This document shows, piece by piece, positions 23,680 through 34,374 of a DNA stretch of 64,000 bases. The notes beneath the pieces are model-generated. The model saw only the letters and a list, made by a program, of their open reading frames with translations, was not told the origin of the DNA and searched no databases. Made by a program: the position numbers and the translations under genes. The stretch lies in contig CATNEN010000002.1 in NCBI GenBank assembly GCA_950097015.1, forward strand, positions 6,279,501 through 6,343,500, in the 5' to 3' direction. Each line of letters starts with the position of its first letter. Position 1 is the first letter of the stretch. The DNA comes from Macrostomum hystrix. Its lineage: Eukaryota; Platyhelminthes; Macrostomidae.

Positions 23680-23925
23680 AAAAAATTTCACACCACGCAG
23701 CGCGAAGAGACAAGGCTGGGCAGCACGGGGGTGCCGGCTGAAATACAACCCAGCTAAAAGCGGAGGGGTGGGTGCCTGGGGTGGGTGCCTGGGGTGGGTG
23801 TTTACACCCAATCAGCGAGCGCCGATTGGACACTAAACACCACACTCCCAGGCACGAAGGCAGACAGAGACAGCAGATGCGACACAGCAGAGAGCGAACG
23901 AGGGAAGGGCACCGTCTATGGCCCA
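23680..23925 (-). repeat. DIRS-like element internal joined repeats (B1-A2), circle-junction template
   Basis: 23680-23833 repeats 27997-28150 (154 bp) and 23834-23925 repeats 23490-23581 (92 bp). Their abutment reproduces the junction expected in a circular DNA copy. In models for DIRS/PAT/Ngaro elements this region restores the ends during reverse transcription. Confidence 0.88.
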
Positions 23926-24192
23926 AACCCAAAAAAAAAAGGAAGAGGAAGGGGGGAGGCACGCAACATAAAATGCAAAATAGGGTGACGCCGGTACGCA
24001 CTTAAAACAGAGCTAAAACATAAAACACAAAATGGTTGAAGGCGTAAAGAAGTTACAAGCGAGACCAGCGAGCGCAGCACAACAACTAAACGTGAAGCAA
24101 AAAAATACAGAAGACAGAAGCCGCCGGCACTTGGTCCACAGCGAGTACAAAAGAAAGAGGTCACAAAGAATGCTTGAGCGACAGATCAAGGG

Positions 24193-25230
24193 TCAAACGC
24201 ACGCTGATAGTTTTTGAGCAGCAGCCAGTTGCAGGTCGAGGCCCGACTCCAACCCAAGGTACGCCTCCACCGCCGAACTCCGCCAGTCTCCCAGCGCCTT
24301 GACGACGGGCAGCGGGATGCCTTCCCGAAAGGCTAGGGAGGCACCACCGCGACGGAGGCTGTGCGGTGAGAGCGATAGTCCTCCCAGGCCGGCGAGGTTG
24401 ACTGCGCGGCGAAACAGGCGGCAGAACCGGGTGGCGGTCATTGGCACGAGACCACCGCAATGGCGGAAGGCGAAGAGATGGGCTGAAGCAGGGACGGGCT
24501 GGTTGGCGTGCAGGTGGTGTCGCAGCGCTGCCACCGGACAGAGCGGGTGCTGCGCCTCGCGTCGAAGGCGTGGCAGGACCACGCGGTGCACTCGCTCACG
24601 GAACTGATTGGTCTTGGACTTGCGGACATGCAGGATTGCCAGGTCCGAGCCCAGCCGTAGGTCTTCAACGATGATGGCCTCTCCCGGTGGCGGCATTGGG
24701 GTCGGGCAGCACAGGTTTGCGCGGCGCAGCAGGCCCCAGAATCCGACCAGGACAGCCGCCCAGAAGGCTGCGTCCTCCGGAATATGCAGCTGCAGTACTC
24801 CCCGCATTTTGAGCAGGTGGTTTGGCTTGATTGGAGCCTTGCGCGCGGGTGGCCTGGCCAGCTTGCGTCGCACGCCGCGGAGGAGCAGGTCGATGCGAGG
24901 GTCGCTTGGGAGGCCGCGGCCAGTCTGCAGCTTGCAGTACAGGTCGGCGGCGTTAAGGTATGCGCCAATGCTGGCATGCGATGTGAGGCGGTCGGCCAGC
25001 ACGATGACGTAGTGCGCGACCTGCTGTGCTGACGGTCTGGTGCTGTCAATGCGCGTTCGCTTACAGAAGCGTTGCCAGGAGGCAATCTGGCAGCGGTAGG
25101 AGCGCGCTGTCGTGCCTGCGAAGGCCAGGCTGCAGAGCTCGTGGTAGCGGCGGCTGAGGTGCGAACCCGGGACCGTAGGCGAGCGATCTGCAAAGAAAGG
25201 AATTGGCGGGCGGCGGACGAAAGGGTGTGC
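24193..25230 (-). CDS. DIRS-like tyrosine recombinase
   Basis: 345 codons open from 25230 with no ATG near the start; it overlaps the RT frame in the -1 register, so frameshifting or internal initiation is needed. The N-terminal part contains SWQRFCKRTR and a core-binding-like helix region. The catalytic set is visible: first Arg in FWGLLRRANL, HSLRRGGASLAF (HxxR), DW in LGDWRSSAVEAYL, and Tyr in EAYL. It would integrate a circular DNA copy into a short matching target without making a TSD, which fits the CAC seen at both ends here. It appears intact. Confidence 0.88.
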   Translation of the reverse strand, partial: AHPFVRRPPIPFFADRSPTVPGSHLSRRYHELCSLAFAGTTARSYRCQIASWQRFCKRTRIDSTRPSAQQVAHYVIVLADRLTSHASIGAYLNAADLYCKLQTGRGLPSDPRIDLLLRGVRRKLARPPARKAPIKPNHLLKMRGVLQLHIPEDAAFWAAVLVGFWGLLRRANLCCPTPMPPPGEAIIVEDLRLGSDLAILHVRKSKTNQFRERVHRVVLPRLRREAQHPLCPVAALRHHLHANQPVPASAHLFAFRHCGGLVPMTATRFCRLFRRAVNLAGLGGLSLSPHSLRRGGASLAFREGIPLPVVKALGDWRSSAVEAYLGLESGLDLQLAAAQKLSACV

Positions 25231-27023
25231 TCATGAAGGTTGTCAGTTTCAATGTCCACTGTGCCGTAGAGCCGGAGCAGAAAATTTGCCAGCTCGCTGG
25301 TGTCATCTGCGCGACTGCCGCTGTCCGCAAAGATCTGGAACGTCCCAGGCACGTGGAAGGCTTGGATAACGAGATCGCGGTGAGCGGCGAGAAGCGCGAG
25401 CTGCTGCAGGGCTGTGTTGACAATCGGGTTCGGCGAGGAGCCCTTGTTGATGGCGCCGACAGCGGCCGTGCTGTCCGAGTAGATCACCAGGTTGCTTCCT
25501 GGTTGCAGCTTTTGTTGAAAGTGCAGAGCCGTGAACACGGGCGCGAGGCTCTCCTTAAAATTGATGTGCAGAGTTTCGAGCTCCGGACTATCGCGTTGCC
25601 AGTCGATGATGAGCCAGTTAGTGACGCCTGGGCCGCGGATGATGCCGCAGCCTCCCCAATTGGATGCGTCCGACTCGATTGCCCAGGCTGGCCCGGCGGT
25701 CCTCCAGATGCGGCAGCTGGGGGTCTTGGCCAGGCAGGCCACCCACCAGAGGATGGTCTCGCGGAGATCGTTGTGCATGCGCAGTTTGTGGCAGTGCTGC
25801 TTTAACTTATTGAGTTCCAGCAGGAGCGGCCTCAGGAAACACCTCCCGATATGGACGACCTGGCAAACCCAGTTGATGCGGCCACAGAGAGATTGGAGCT
25901 GGCGCTTGGTGATGCGCTTGTGCGAGAGTGCGGATTGCAGCTGCGCTTTCGTGACCTCGAGCTTGTCCTTTGGGAGCTCTAGCAGGCCGCTGTTGGTGTC
26001 AATCATGACGCCCAGGTACACCAGCCTAGTGCACGGCAGAGCTACTTTGCTCCAGTTGATGGAGAAGCCTAGACGCCGCAGCAGATGAAGTAGAGTGTCC
26101 AGAGCTTGCTGGCAGGCGATCTCAGTTTCTGCCGCCACGGCAAAGTCATCGAGGTAACTCCCGATATTGCTGAAGCCGCGTCGCTGCATCATGCGCTTGA
26201 TGGACTGGCTGAGGCGGTGGAAGACTTCCACTGAAGCTGCCGCGCCGAATGGCAGGCGCGTGTCGCACAGGTACGTCGGGCTCGGTTGATCGCTGAACTT
26301 CCACTGTAGACCAGTGTAGCGGAAGTCGTGGGGACTGATTCCGACACTGCGGTAAGCATTGGCCAAGTCGACCTTCGCCATGAACCAACCTGGCTGCAGC
26401 TTGGCAGTGAACTGGCTGACGGTCTCAAACTTGATCTGGTAGTCAGAGGAGAAACGGCTGTTCAGCGAGAGGTCCGGAGGTTGCGAGCAGTCGTGGATCA
26501 GCCGGATCTTGTTGTTTCCTTTCGGGATGGCACCAAGGGCGCTGATGACGTCCGGCTTGTTGCTAACTTTCACGTAACGGCCGTTGGCCACTTCTTCCCG
26601 CACCTGCTGCTCGACCAGTAGCCGATTACTGTCAGCGGAGAAGTAGTTCTGAGAGAAAGTGCTATTAGGCTGATTGTCAGGGGCGCTGGGGCAGGTGAGG
26701 CGGAAGCCGTTGCGGACACCGTTCAGCAGGAAGTCACGATCGGGATCGCCGAGCAGCTCGGCATCCCAGGCGGCGGTGATAAGGTCAGAAGAGAAGGCAA
26801 CGGACTCGATGGGCTTAGCTTGAGGCCGGCCAGGGGGGAGCGGGTGATCGACATTGTCAGAATCGGCCGGTGCAGCTGGGCCGTCGGTCAAGTCCCCCGG
26901 CCGGCCGCAATCTAGTTTTTTGACGTGCAGAGCTGGCGCGGGTGCGCCGCGTAGCAGGCAGAGCACGCGTGTCTGAACTTGCAGTCGCGTCTGTGGCAGC
27001 TGTTTCGGTTGAATTTGACGCAC
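24438..27023 (-). CDS. DIRS-like reverse transcriptase and RNase H
   Basis: About 861 codons. No ATG precedes the RT domain (the first candidate codon is GTG at 27023), so a -1 frameshift from gag is likely. RT motifs: ALGAIPKGNNKIRLIHDCS, MAKVDLANAYRSVGIS, RLPFGAAASVEVFHRL and catalytic YLDDFAVAA. RNase H: AIESDASNWGGCG, NFKESLAPVFTALHF, YSDSTAAVGAIN, HVPGTFQIFADSGSR. After about residue 600 the frame shadows the recombinase gene and may not be meaningful. This domain order and its YLDD signature match DIRS/Ngaro RTs rather than LINEs or LTR elements. Confidence 0.88.
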   Translation of the reverse strand: MRQIQPKQLPQTRLQVQTRVLCLLRGAPAPALHVKKLDCGRPGDLTDGPAAPADSDNVDHPLPPGRPQAKPIESVAFSSDLITAAWDAELLGDPDRDFLLNGVRNGFRLTCPSAPDNQPNSTFSQNYFSADSNRLLVEQQVREEVANGRYVKVSNKPDVISALGAIPKGNNKIRLIHDCSQPPDLSLNSRFSSDYQIKFETVSQFTAKLQPGWFMAKVDLANAYRSVGISPHDFRYTGLQWKFSDQPSPTYLCDTRLPFGAAASVEVFHRLSQSIKRMMQRRGFSNIGSYLDDFAVAAETEIACQQALDTLLHLLRRLGFSINWSKVALPCTRLVYLGVMIDTNSGLLELPKDKLEVTKAQLQSALSHKRITKRQLQSLCGRINWVCQVVHIGRCFLRPLLLELNKLKQHCHKLRMHNDLRETILWWVACLAKTPSCRIWRTAGPAWAIESDASNWGGCGIIRGPGVTNWLIIDWQRDSPELETLHINFKESLAPVFTALHFQQKLQPGSNLVIYSDSTAAVGAINKGSSPNPIVNTALQQLALLAAHRDLVIQAFHVPGTFQIFADSGSRADDTSELANFLLRLYGTVDIETDNLHEHTLSSAARQFLSLQIARLRSRVRTSAAATTSSAAWPSQARQRAPTAARLPPGNASVSERALTAPDRQHSRSRTTSSCWPTASHRMPALAHTLTPPTCTASCRLAAASQATLASTCSSAACDASWPGHPRARLQSSQTTCSKCGEYCSCIFRRTQPSGRLSWSDSGACCAAQTCAARPQCRHRERPSSLKTYGWARTWQSCMSASPRPISSVSECTAWSCHAFDARRSTRSVRWQRCDTTCTPTSPSLLQPISSPSAIAVVSCQ

Positions 27024-27988
27024 AGCTCCCGACCTTCAGCGTCGGTTGGGCCGACCAAGCCGCTTGTCTGGTTTCTCATTTTGCTGAACTTGAAGCCAGG
27101 CCGCGAATAGGTCGAACTGCCAGCAGGATTGGGTTTAGGTGCCAGAATGTGCTTGGACAGCAGCTGCAACGACTCCCGCTCCCAGCTGCCGCTGGTCTGG
27201 TGCTGCAGGATCCTGAAGTCTTCGTCGTAGTCGTTGAGGGCGGCCTGGCTGAAGCCCTGATGCATGAACTCGCCGAACTGTACGCAGTACCGCACATAGG
27301 CTTTCAGCTCACTCAAATCCATGGTGCCGTTTCTCATTGTGACTAGGGCACCGTCGTCAAGCAGTCTCAGCAGGATGCGGCCGCTGCCTGCAACCCACTG
27401 ACCGGCCGTGATGTTCTCAGTTCGGGCTCTAGTCTTCGCTAATTGGGGCGCAGGCTCCTCGAAGTCACGATCGATGAAGTCTCTCACCAGCAGAGGCCTC
27501 GAGGTGGCAGCTGGCTTAGTGTAGCTGCCGGGGAGTTCCCAGTCTGGCACTGGCAGATGCTGCTCCGGCTCGTGGGCACTGAGGGTTTGGTTAAGCAGCA
27601 TCGGGCTAGTCGACTTACCACTCTGTCTGCGCTGGCCGTCCTTTCCAAGCTCGGCTTCAATCTCCGCTGTTTGGCGCTGAAGCGTTCTCAGGCGGAGCAG
27701 CTTCTCTTGTCTGGCGATCCTCTGGTCCAGGTCGTCGCCGCCTCCCAGATCACTCGCCTGGTCCGGGTTCGCCTCGCCGTCCTCTTCGCTGCAGGTGCTG
27801 CCGTCGTCCTCGACTTGGGCCGAAGCGGTTGACCTTTGCTGCACGCGGCGTGTGGTTCGGCTGACTAAACTGGATTGTTCCAGTCTGACTTGCAGTTCAC
27901 GCTTGCGACCGCTGCTAGGCAGGCCAAGTTGAATCAGGCGGTCTCTTAACTGGCGAGCCGTAAGCCGGTCAATTGGAAGCTCAGCCAT
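26912..27988 (-). CDS. DIRS-like gag protein with SAP and CCCH zinc finger
   Basis: 358 aa from the ATG at 27988. A longer frame reaches into the terminal repeat, but this ATG starts MAELPIDRLTARQLRDRLIQ, a complete SAP (DNA-binding helix-extension-helix) motif. The middle is charged with a possible coiled coil. The C terminus has a CCCH finger (C at VKFNRNSC, HRRDC, KFRH) followed by CSACYAAHPRQLC, a common gag ending in DIRS-like elements. It likely binds element RNA or DNA. The RT frame overlaps its 3' end by about 112 nt in the -1 frame. Confidence 0.82.
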   Translation of the reverse strand: MAELPIDRLTARQLRDRLIQLGLPSSGRKRELQVRLEQSSLVSRTTRRVQQRSTASAQVEDDGSTCSEEDGEANPDQASDLGGGDDLDQRIARQEKLLRLRTLQRQTAEIEAELGKDGQRRQSGKSTSPMLLNQTLSAHEPEQHLPVPDWELPGSYTKPAATSRPLLVRDFIDRDFEEPAPQLAKTRARTENITAGQWVAGSGRILLRLLDDGALVTMRNGTMDLSELKAYVRYCVQFGEFMHQGFSQAALNDYDEDFRILQHQTSGSWERESLQLLSKHILAPKPNPAGSSTYSRPGFKFSKMRNQTSGLVGPTDAEGRELCVKFNRNSCHRRDCKFRHACSACYAAHPRQLCTSKN

Positions 27989-27996
27989 TGCAGTAG

Positions 27997-28150
27997 AAAA
28001 AATTTCACACCACGCAGCGCGAAGAGACAAGGCTGGGCAGCACGGGGGTGCCGGCTGAAATACAACCCAGCTAAAAGCGGAGGGGTGGGTGCCTGGGGTG
28101 GGTGCCTGGGGTGGGTGTTTACACCCAATCAGCGAGCGCCGATTGGACAC
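27997..28150 (-). repeat. DIRS-like element terminal 154-bp repeat (A1)
   Basis: 5'-terminal repeat in the element's sense orientation. It ends 8 bp before the gag-like ATG at 27988, so it should hold the promoter. Confidence 0.9.
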
Positions 28151-28440
28151 AACACACTACTCATAACAGTTCATAGTAGGATACTCTGTGCGTAAAAACA
28201 ATAGTACGTAGTGCAACAGGAAACAAGTCATTACCATTTAATCTGCCAACTACACAGTAACGAGTACAAAATGGACACATCACACATTAGTCACGTTAAA
28301 ATTAATTTACTTACCATTCGAAAGAAACCTTGAAATTTAAACAGCCTACTGCCGAACTCGTTAAATGCTGAATACTTTGACAGGCGGTACCCTGAAAAAT
28401 TCCTGACATTTTTCAATAAATCTGGGGCACTGAGGTACTC

Positions 28441-28680
28441 CACTGCTGCTGCTGCTGCTGCTACTGTGGTCTTTGGGCTGAACCTCATGAAGCTGTTCTG
28501 AAGCTCCAATTTATGTTTAACTGTGAGCTCACTGGGTACGTGTCTTCTTGGCTGCTCACAGGTCTCACCTTCATGATTGCTCTCAACCCAGTTGCGTGTG
28601 TCTGACGTCACACTTGAAATTAAACTGAATAGTTTAAAATTTTTCGTTCCTTACTTTGATGTACCAAGTAATTTTACATC
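28441..28680 (+). pseudogene. Fossil copy of the LU gene GPI-tail exon (unit 2)
   Basis: Near-identical counterpart of 5709-5945, with the stop at 28499-28501. Unit 3 loses homology just before this point, at about 47,968. Confidence 0.7.
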
Positions 28681-28969
28681 GATAGAATATTATTGCTGCA
28701 TCCAATCCAGTAATTATTTTTTTGCTGTTAAATCCTGTTCCTGTTCCAATGACATGAACGCATCAAACAACTCTGATGCAGCGTAGCGAGTGTCTATGGC
28801 CATTATTTTAGCCTTGCGAATGGGGGTGGATGGGTGTTCTCTGGGTAGCTTGTGCCATAGACTAAGATAATTGAGGTCAAAACTCAAGAAGAAGAAGTGG
28901 GCAAGAAAAAGAAGCGAGAAAGTGATCGCAGAAGAGCTGCAGAACACTTGAAGAGTTTGAAAGGAGATC

Positions 28970-29410
28970 ATGGCGCCTATTAACTGGTCTTATTTGCCTG
29001 TGGATTCCCTGGACGGAGTTACGATTAGTGAATTACGAGTATCGTATCGTTACTTACGGAGCTGAGTAACAAGGCGCATCAGGACGATGCTGAACTTCAG
29101 GAATTCATCAACTTTTTGACCAACCAGAGTGGACCTTGGAGAGCTTTCTGACCTACCGGTCGATGAAGTGACTCTTAATCTGGACGCCGCTGAGCTGGAA
29201 TCCTTGCCCAAGACCACACTGGAGCAGATGAAGCACCAAGGTGAAGGCTTTAAGGCTTTTTTAAGGGAACAAACGTTCGAGGACTGTGCAACCATGGAGC
29301 CATGGAAGTTGAACGAATACTTTGGCAGCACTACATTAAAACAATTAAGTCCCTGGAATGCTCAGAGAATTTTTAAACTACATTTTCGAAAAATAAAATG
29401 TTTTTCCTAA
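28970..29410 (+). pseudogene. Possible decayed gene segment of unknown origin (unit 2)
   Basis: Counterpart of 6237-6677 with the same three-frame arrangement. Changes include H to Y, S to I, L to R, V to L, EP to KA, S to P and Q to H. It is most likely a relic duplicated with the unit. Confidence 0.3.
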
Positions 29411-29588
29411 AGAGTCTGCTGTGCTATTTGAGTGGGACAATTGCGATCAATTTAAAATTCTCTCTAACTAAAATACACACTTTTGTTTCAGAACAGTTAA
29501 TAACAATATAAGTTGGAAAATAGAACATATTAACATAATTTGCAGATCCGCCAATATAACGACTCACATTTATTCAAGTTGATCGCAA

Positions 29589-30088
29589 CATAACCTGTGC
29601 AAAATCGAAGTATGCAATATTTGAGCATGCTTCGCTGGTGTTCGTGCCTGTGCGTGCGTCTGTCTGTGTGAGTACAGCTGAGTCTGTCTGTGAGCAGGGT
29701 GTTTCGGTGAGCAGGGTGTGTCGGTGAGCAGGGTGTGTCGGTGAGCAGGGTGTGTCGGTGAGCAGGGTGTGTCGGTGAGCAGGGTGTGTCGGTGAGCAGG
29801 GTGTGTCGGTGATCATGAAGTCCTGAGAGCAGATAATCACCGAGCTGTCCCTGTACTCAGCAATGTCACTGTACTCAGCGGTTGAAGTTATTCACAATAT
29901 ATGCTAAAATAATTATCATTTGTTATTATTTGTCGCTATTGTAATTATTCTGATATTTACTGATATATTCAGGAAATGTTTTTATTTGCGCACGCACGAA
30001 AATCGGTTAGGTGATTTAGCTGACCGATCATTGCACGATTTTTGCACCCCTAATCTACCCGCTACGGTCACTTGATTCACTGCCGGCG
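29589..30088. repeat. Segment present only in unit 2, with a 17-bp VNTR
   Basis: Relative to unit 1 (junction near 6858), about 500 bp are extra here. It contains about seven units of GTGAGCAGGGTGTGTCG (29690-29813) and A/T-rich DNA. No TSD or TIR was identified, so it may be an insertion here or a deletion in unit 1. Confidence 0.6.
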
Positions 30089-30320
30089 ACTCTGAGGAGC
30101 TGTCTATGGCCCATAGTGGTAGAGAGTGGCGGACAGTTCGTACAGAGATTGGCACAGGGAAAACAGGCCAAGTGATTCGTTTCTGGCCTATTTTGTTTGC
30201 TTGTTTCCTGTTCTGTTTTACTCTTTTCATGGATGGCTGAGGCAATCGAACCCCAGAGAAGAGAGCTGCAGTTGTCTTGGACTGTAAAGCGAATCCGATT
30301 CCAGCCTTTCTTTGTTCTTA

Positions 30321-33300
30321 CAGTGACAGTGACAGTGGCAGTGACAGTGACAGTGACAGTAACAGTGACAGTGACAGTGACAGTGACAGTGACAGTGACA
30401 GTGACAGTGACAGTGACAGTGACAGTGACAGTGACAGTGACAGTGACAGTGACAGTGACAGTGACAGTGACAGTGACAGTGACAGTGACAGTGACAGTGA
30501 CAGTGACAGTGACAGTGACAGTGACAGTGACAGTGACAGTGACAGTGACAGTGACAGTGACAGTGACAGTGACAGTGACAGTGACAGTGACAGTGACAGA
30601 GACAGTGACAGTGACAGTGACAGTGACAGTTACAGTGACAGTGACAGTGACAGTGACAGTGAACAGTGACAGTGACAGTGACAGTGACAGTGACAGTGAC
30701 AGAGACAGTGAACAGTGACAGTGACAGTGACAGTGACAGTGACAGTTACAGTGACAGTGACAGTGACAGTGACAGTGAACAGTGACAGTGACAGTGACAG
30801 TGACAGTGACAGTGACAGAGACAGTGAACAGTGACAGTGACAGTGACAGTGACAGTGACAGTTACAGTGACAGTGACAGTGACAGTGACAGTGAACAGTG
30901 ACAGTGACAGTGACAGTGACAGTGACAGTGACAGTGACAGTGACAGAGACAGTGAACAGTGACAGTGACAGTGACAGTGACAGTGACAGTTACAGTGACA
31001 GTGACAGTGACAGTGACAGTGACAGTGACAGTGACAGTGACAGTGACAGTGACAGTGACAGTGACAGTGACAGTGAGAGAGACAGTGAACAGTGACAGTG
31101 ACAGTGACAGTGACAGTGACAGAGACAGTGACAGTGACAGTGACAGTGACAGTGACAGTGACAGTGACAGTGACAGTGAACAGTGACAGTGACAGTGACA
31201 GTGACAGTGACAGTGACAGTGACAGTGACAGTGACAGTGAACAGTGACAGAGACAGTGAACAGTGACAGTGAACAGTGACAGTGACAGTGACAGTGACAG
31301 AGACAGTGAACAGTGACAGTGACAGTGACAGTGACAGTGACAGTTACAGTGACAGTGACAGTGACAGTGACAGTGACAGTGACAGTGACAGTGACAGTGA
31401 CAGTGACAGTGACAGTGACAGAGACAGTGAACAGTGACAGTGACAGTGACAGTGACAGTGACAGTTACAGTGACAGTGACAGTGACAGTGACAGTGACAG
31501 TGACAGAGACAGTGAACAGTGACAGTGACAGTGACAGTGACAGTGACAGTTACAGTGACAGTGACAGTGACAGTGACAAAGACAGTGAACAGTGACAGAG
31601 ACAGTGAACAGTGACAGTGAACAGTGACAGTGACAGTGACAGTGACAGAGACAGTGAACAGTGACAGTGACAGTGACAGTGACAGTGACAGTTACAGTGA
31701 CAGTGACAGTGACAGTGACAGTGACAGTGACAGTGACAGTGACAGTGACAGTGACAGTGACAGTGACAGTGACAGTGACAGTGACAGTGACAGTGACAGT
31801 GACAGTGACAGTGACAGTGACAGTGACAGTGACAGAGACAGTGACAGTGACAGTGACAGTGACAGTTACAGTGACAGTGACAGTGACAGTGACAGTGAAC
31901 AGTGACAGTGACAGTGACAGTGACAGTGACAGTGACAGAGACAGTGAACAGTGACAGTGACAGTGACAGTGACAGTGACAGTTACAGTGACAGTGACAGT
32001 GACAGTGACAGTGAACAGTGACAGTGACAGTGACAGTGACAGTGACAGTGACAGAGACAGTGAACAGTGACAGTGACAGTGACAGTGACAGTGACAGTGA
32101 CAGTGACAGAGACAGTGACAGTGACAGTGACAGTGACAGTTACAGTGACAGTGACAGTGACAGTGACAGTGAACAGTGACAGTGACAGTGACAGTGACAG
32201 TGACAGTGACAGAGACAGTGAACAGTGACAGTGACAGTGACAGTGACAGTGACAGTTACAGTGACAGTGACAGTGACAGTGACAGTGAACAGTGACAGTG
32301 ACAGTGACAGTGACAGTGACAGTGACAGAGACAGTGAACAGTGACAGTGACAGTGACAGTGACAGTGACAGTTACAGTGACAGTGACAGTGACAGTGACA
32401 GTGAACAGTGACAGTGACAGTGACAGTGACAGTGACAGTGACAGTGACAGTGACAGAGACAGTGAAGAGTGACAGTGACAGTGACAGTGACAGTGACAGT
32501 TACAGTGACAGTGACAGTGACAGTGACAGTGAACAGTGACAGTGACAGTTACAGTGACAGTGACAGTGACAGTGACAGTGACAGTGACAGAGACAGTGAA
32601 CAGTGACAGTGACAGTGACAGTGACAGTGAACAGTGACAGTGACAGTGACAGTGACAGTGAACAGTGACAGAGACAGTGAACAGTGACAGTGAACAGTGA
32701 CAGTGACAGTGACAGTGACAGAGACAGTGAACAGTGACAGTGACAGTGACAGTGACAGTGACAGTGACAGAGACAGTGAACAGTGACAGTGACAGTGACA
32801 GTGACAGTGACAGTTACAGTGACAGTGACAGTGACAGTGACAGTGACAGTGACAGAGACAGTGAACAGTGACAGAGACAGTGAACAGTGACAGTGAACAG
32901 TGACAGTGACAGTGACAGTGACAGAGACAGTGAACAGTGACAGTGACAGTGACAGTGACAGTGACAGTTACAGTGACAGTGACAGTGACAGTGACAGTGA
33001 CAGTGACAGTGACAGTGACAGTGACAGTGACAGTGACAGTGACAGAGACAGTGACAGTGACAGTGACAGTGACAGTGACAGTTACAGTGACAGTGACAGT
33101 GACAGTGACAGTGACAGTGACAGTGACAGTGACAGTGACAGTGACAGAGACAGTGAACAGTGACAGTGACAGTGACAGTGACAGTGACAGTTACAGTGAC
33201 AGTGACAGTGACAGTGACAGTGAACAGTGACAGTGACAGTGACAGTGACAGTGACAGTGACAGAGACAGTGAACAGTGACAGTGACAGTTACAGTGACAG

Positions 33301-34025
33301 TGACAGTTACAGTGACAGTGACAGTGACAGTGACAGTGAACAGTGACAGTGACAGTGACAGTGACAGTGACAGTGACAGTGACAGTGACAGAGACAGTGA
33401 ACAGTGACAGTGACAGTGACAGTGACAGTGACAGTTACAGTGACAGTGACAGTGACAGTGACAGTGAACAGTGACAGTGACAGTGACAGTGACAGTGACA
33501 GTGACAGTGACAGTGACAGAGACAGTGAACAGTGACAGTGACAGTGACAGTGACAGTGACAGTTACAGTGACAGTGACAGTGACAGTGACAGTGACAGTG
33601 AACAGTGACAGTGACAGTGACAGTGACAGTGACAGTGAGAGAGACAGTGAACAGTGACAGTGACAGTGACAGTGACAGAGACAGTGACAGTGACAGTGAC
33701 AGTGACAGTGACAGTGACAGTGACAGTGACAGTGACAGTGACAGTGAACAGTGACAGTGACAGTGACAGTGACAGTGACAGTGACAGTGACAGTGACAGT
33801 GACAGTGACAGTGACAGTGACAGTGACAGTGACAGTGACAGTGACAGTGACAGAGACAGTGAACAGTGACAGTGACAGTGACAGTGACAGAGACAGTGAC
33901 AGTGACAGTGACAGTGACAGTGACAGTGACAGTGACAGTGACAGTGACAGTGACAGTGACAGTGACAGTGACAGTGACAGTGACAGTGACAGTGACAGTG
34001 ACAGTGACAGTGACACTGACAGTGA
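30321..34025 (+). repeat. (CAGTGA)n hexamer satellite, 3.7-kb expansion (unit 2)
   Basis: Same flanks as in unit 1, but 3.7 kb long. Marker variants CAGTTA, CAGAGA and the out-of-register TGAACAGTGA recur in the same order every roughly 100-150 bp, giving a higher-order repeat. This points to expansion of larger blocks by unequal exchange as well as hexamer slippage. Confidence 0.96.
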
Positions 34026-34140
34026 GGTCAGTGCAGATGAAGGAAAACAAATCAGCACGTAAAATGATTAACAAAGGTATGAGGGTTGTGACATAAATTC
34101 GCTGACACTGCAGATATCAAATAAACAAAACAAAGAACAG

Positions 34141-34374
34141 CTAATTGTCAAGATTGCACTTCTCAACATAGTCACCCCCAAGCTGCACACATTTGTGCCA
34201 TCTCTCTGGCAGCTTGCTGATGCCCTGGGCGAAGAATTCGGTGGGGGTCCCTCGAACCCACTGGCTGATGGCCGAGCTGAGTGCAGAAAGGCTTCCATAG
34301 CGATGGCCACGAAGAGGCTCTTTCATTTTAGGGAACAACCAGTAGTCACTGGGGGCCAGGTCAGGAGAATGGTC
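34141..34374 (-). pseudogene. Mariner transposase C-terminal fragment (unit 2)
   Basis: Counterpart of 7478-7712. Here a 4-bp difference at the joint leaves the LINE and mariner parts in one open frame (34141-34497), probably by chance. Confidence 0.8.

Larger units (their letters stand above)
23490..28150 (-). mobile_element. DIRS-like tyrosine-recombinase retrotransposon with split direct repeats (PAT/Ngaro-like)
   Basis: 4.66 kb, sense strand minus. Element order: 154-bp repeat (28150-27997), ORFs, 92-bp repeat (23925-23834) directly joined to a second 154-bp repeat (23833-23680), a short spacer, then a second 92-bp repeat (23581-23490). This is the A1-ORFs-B1-A2-B2 plan of PAT/Ngaro elements. 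It encodes gag-like, RT/RNase H and tyrosine recombinase ORFs, all open, and no integrase or endonuclease. There is no target-site duplication; units 1 and 3 preserve the empty site. CAC flanks both ends (23487-23489, 28148-28150) and lies at the internal repeat junction (23831-23833). Confidence 0.93.

Noticed and set aside
24299-27832. Plus-strand frames within the DIRS-like element
   Set aside because: Antisense shadows of the RT, recombinase and gag genes, which have recognisable catalytic motifs on the minus strand.
7098-34025. Long Ser-Asp, Thr-Val, His-Cys and Leu-Ser frames over the CAGTGA arrays
   Set aside because: Stop-free frames are forced by the hexamer; arrays are non-coding by context and vary 14-fold between units, with frame breaks at every TGAACAGTGA.
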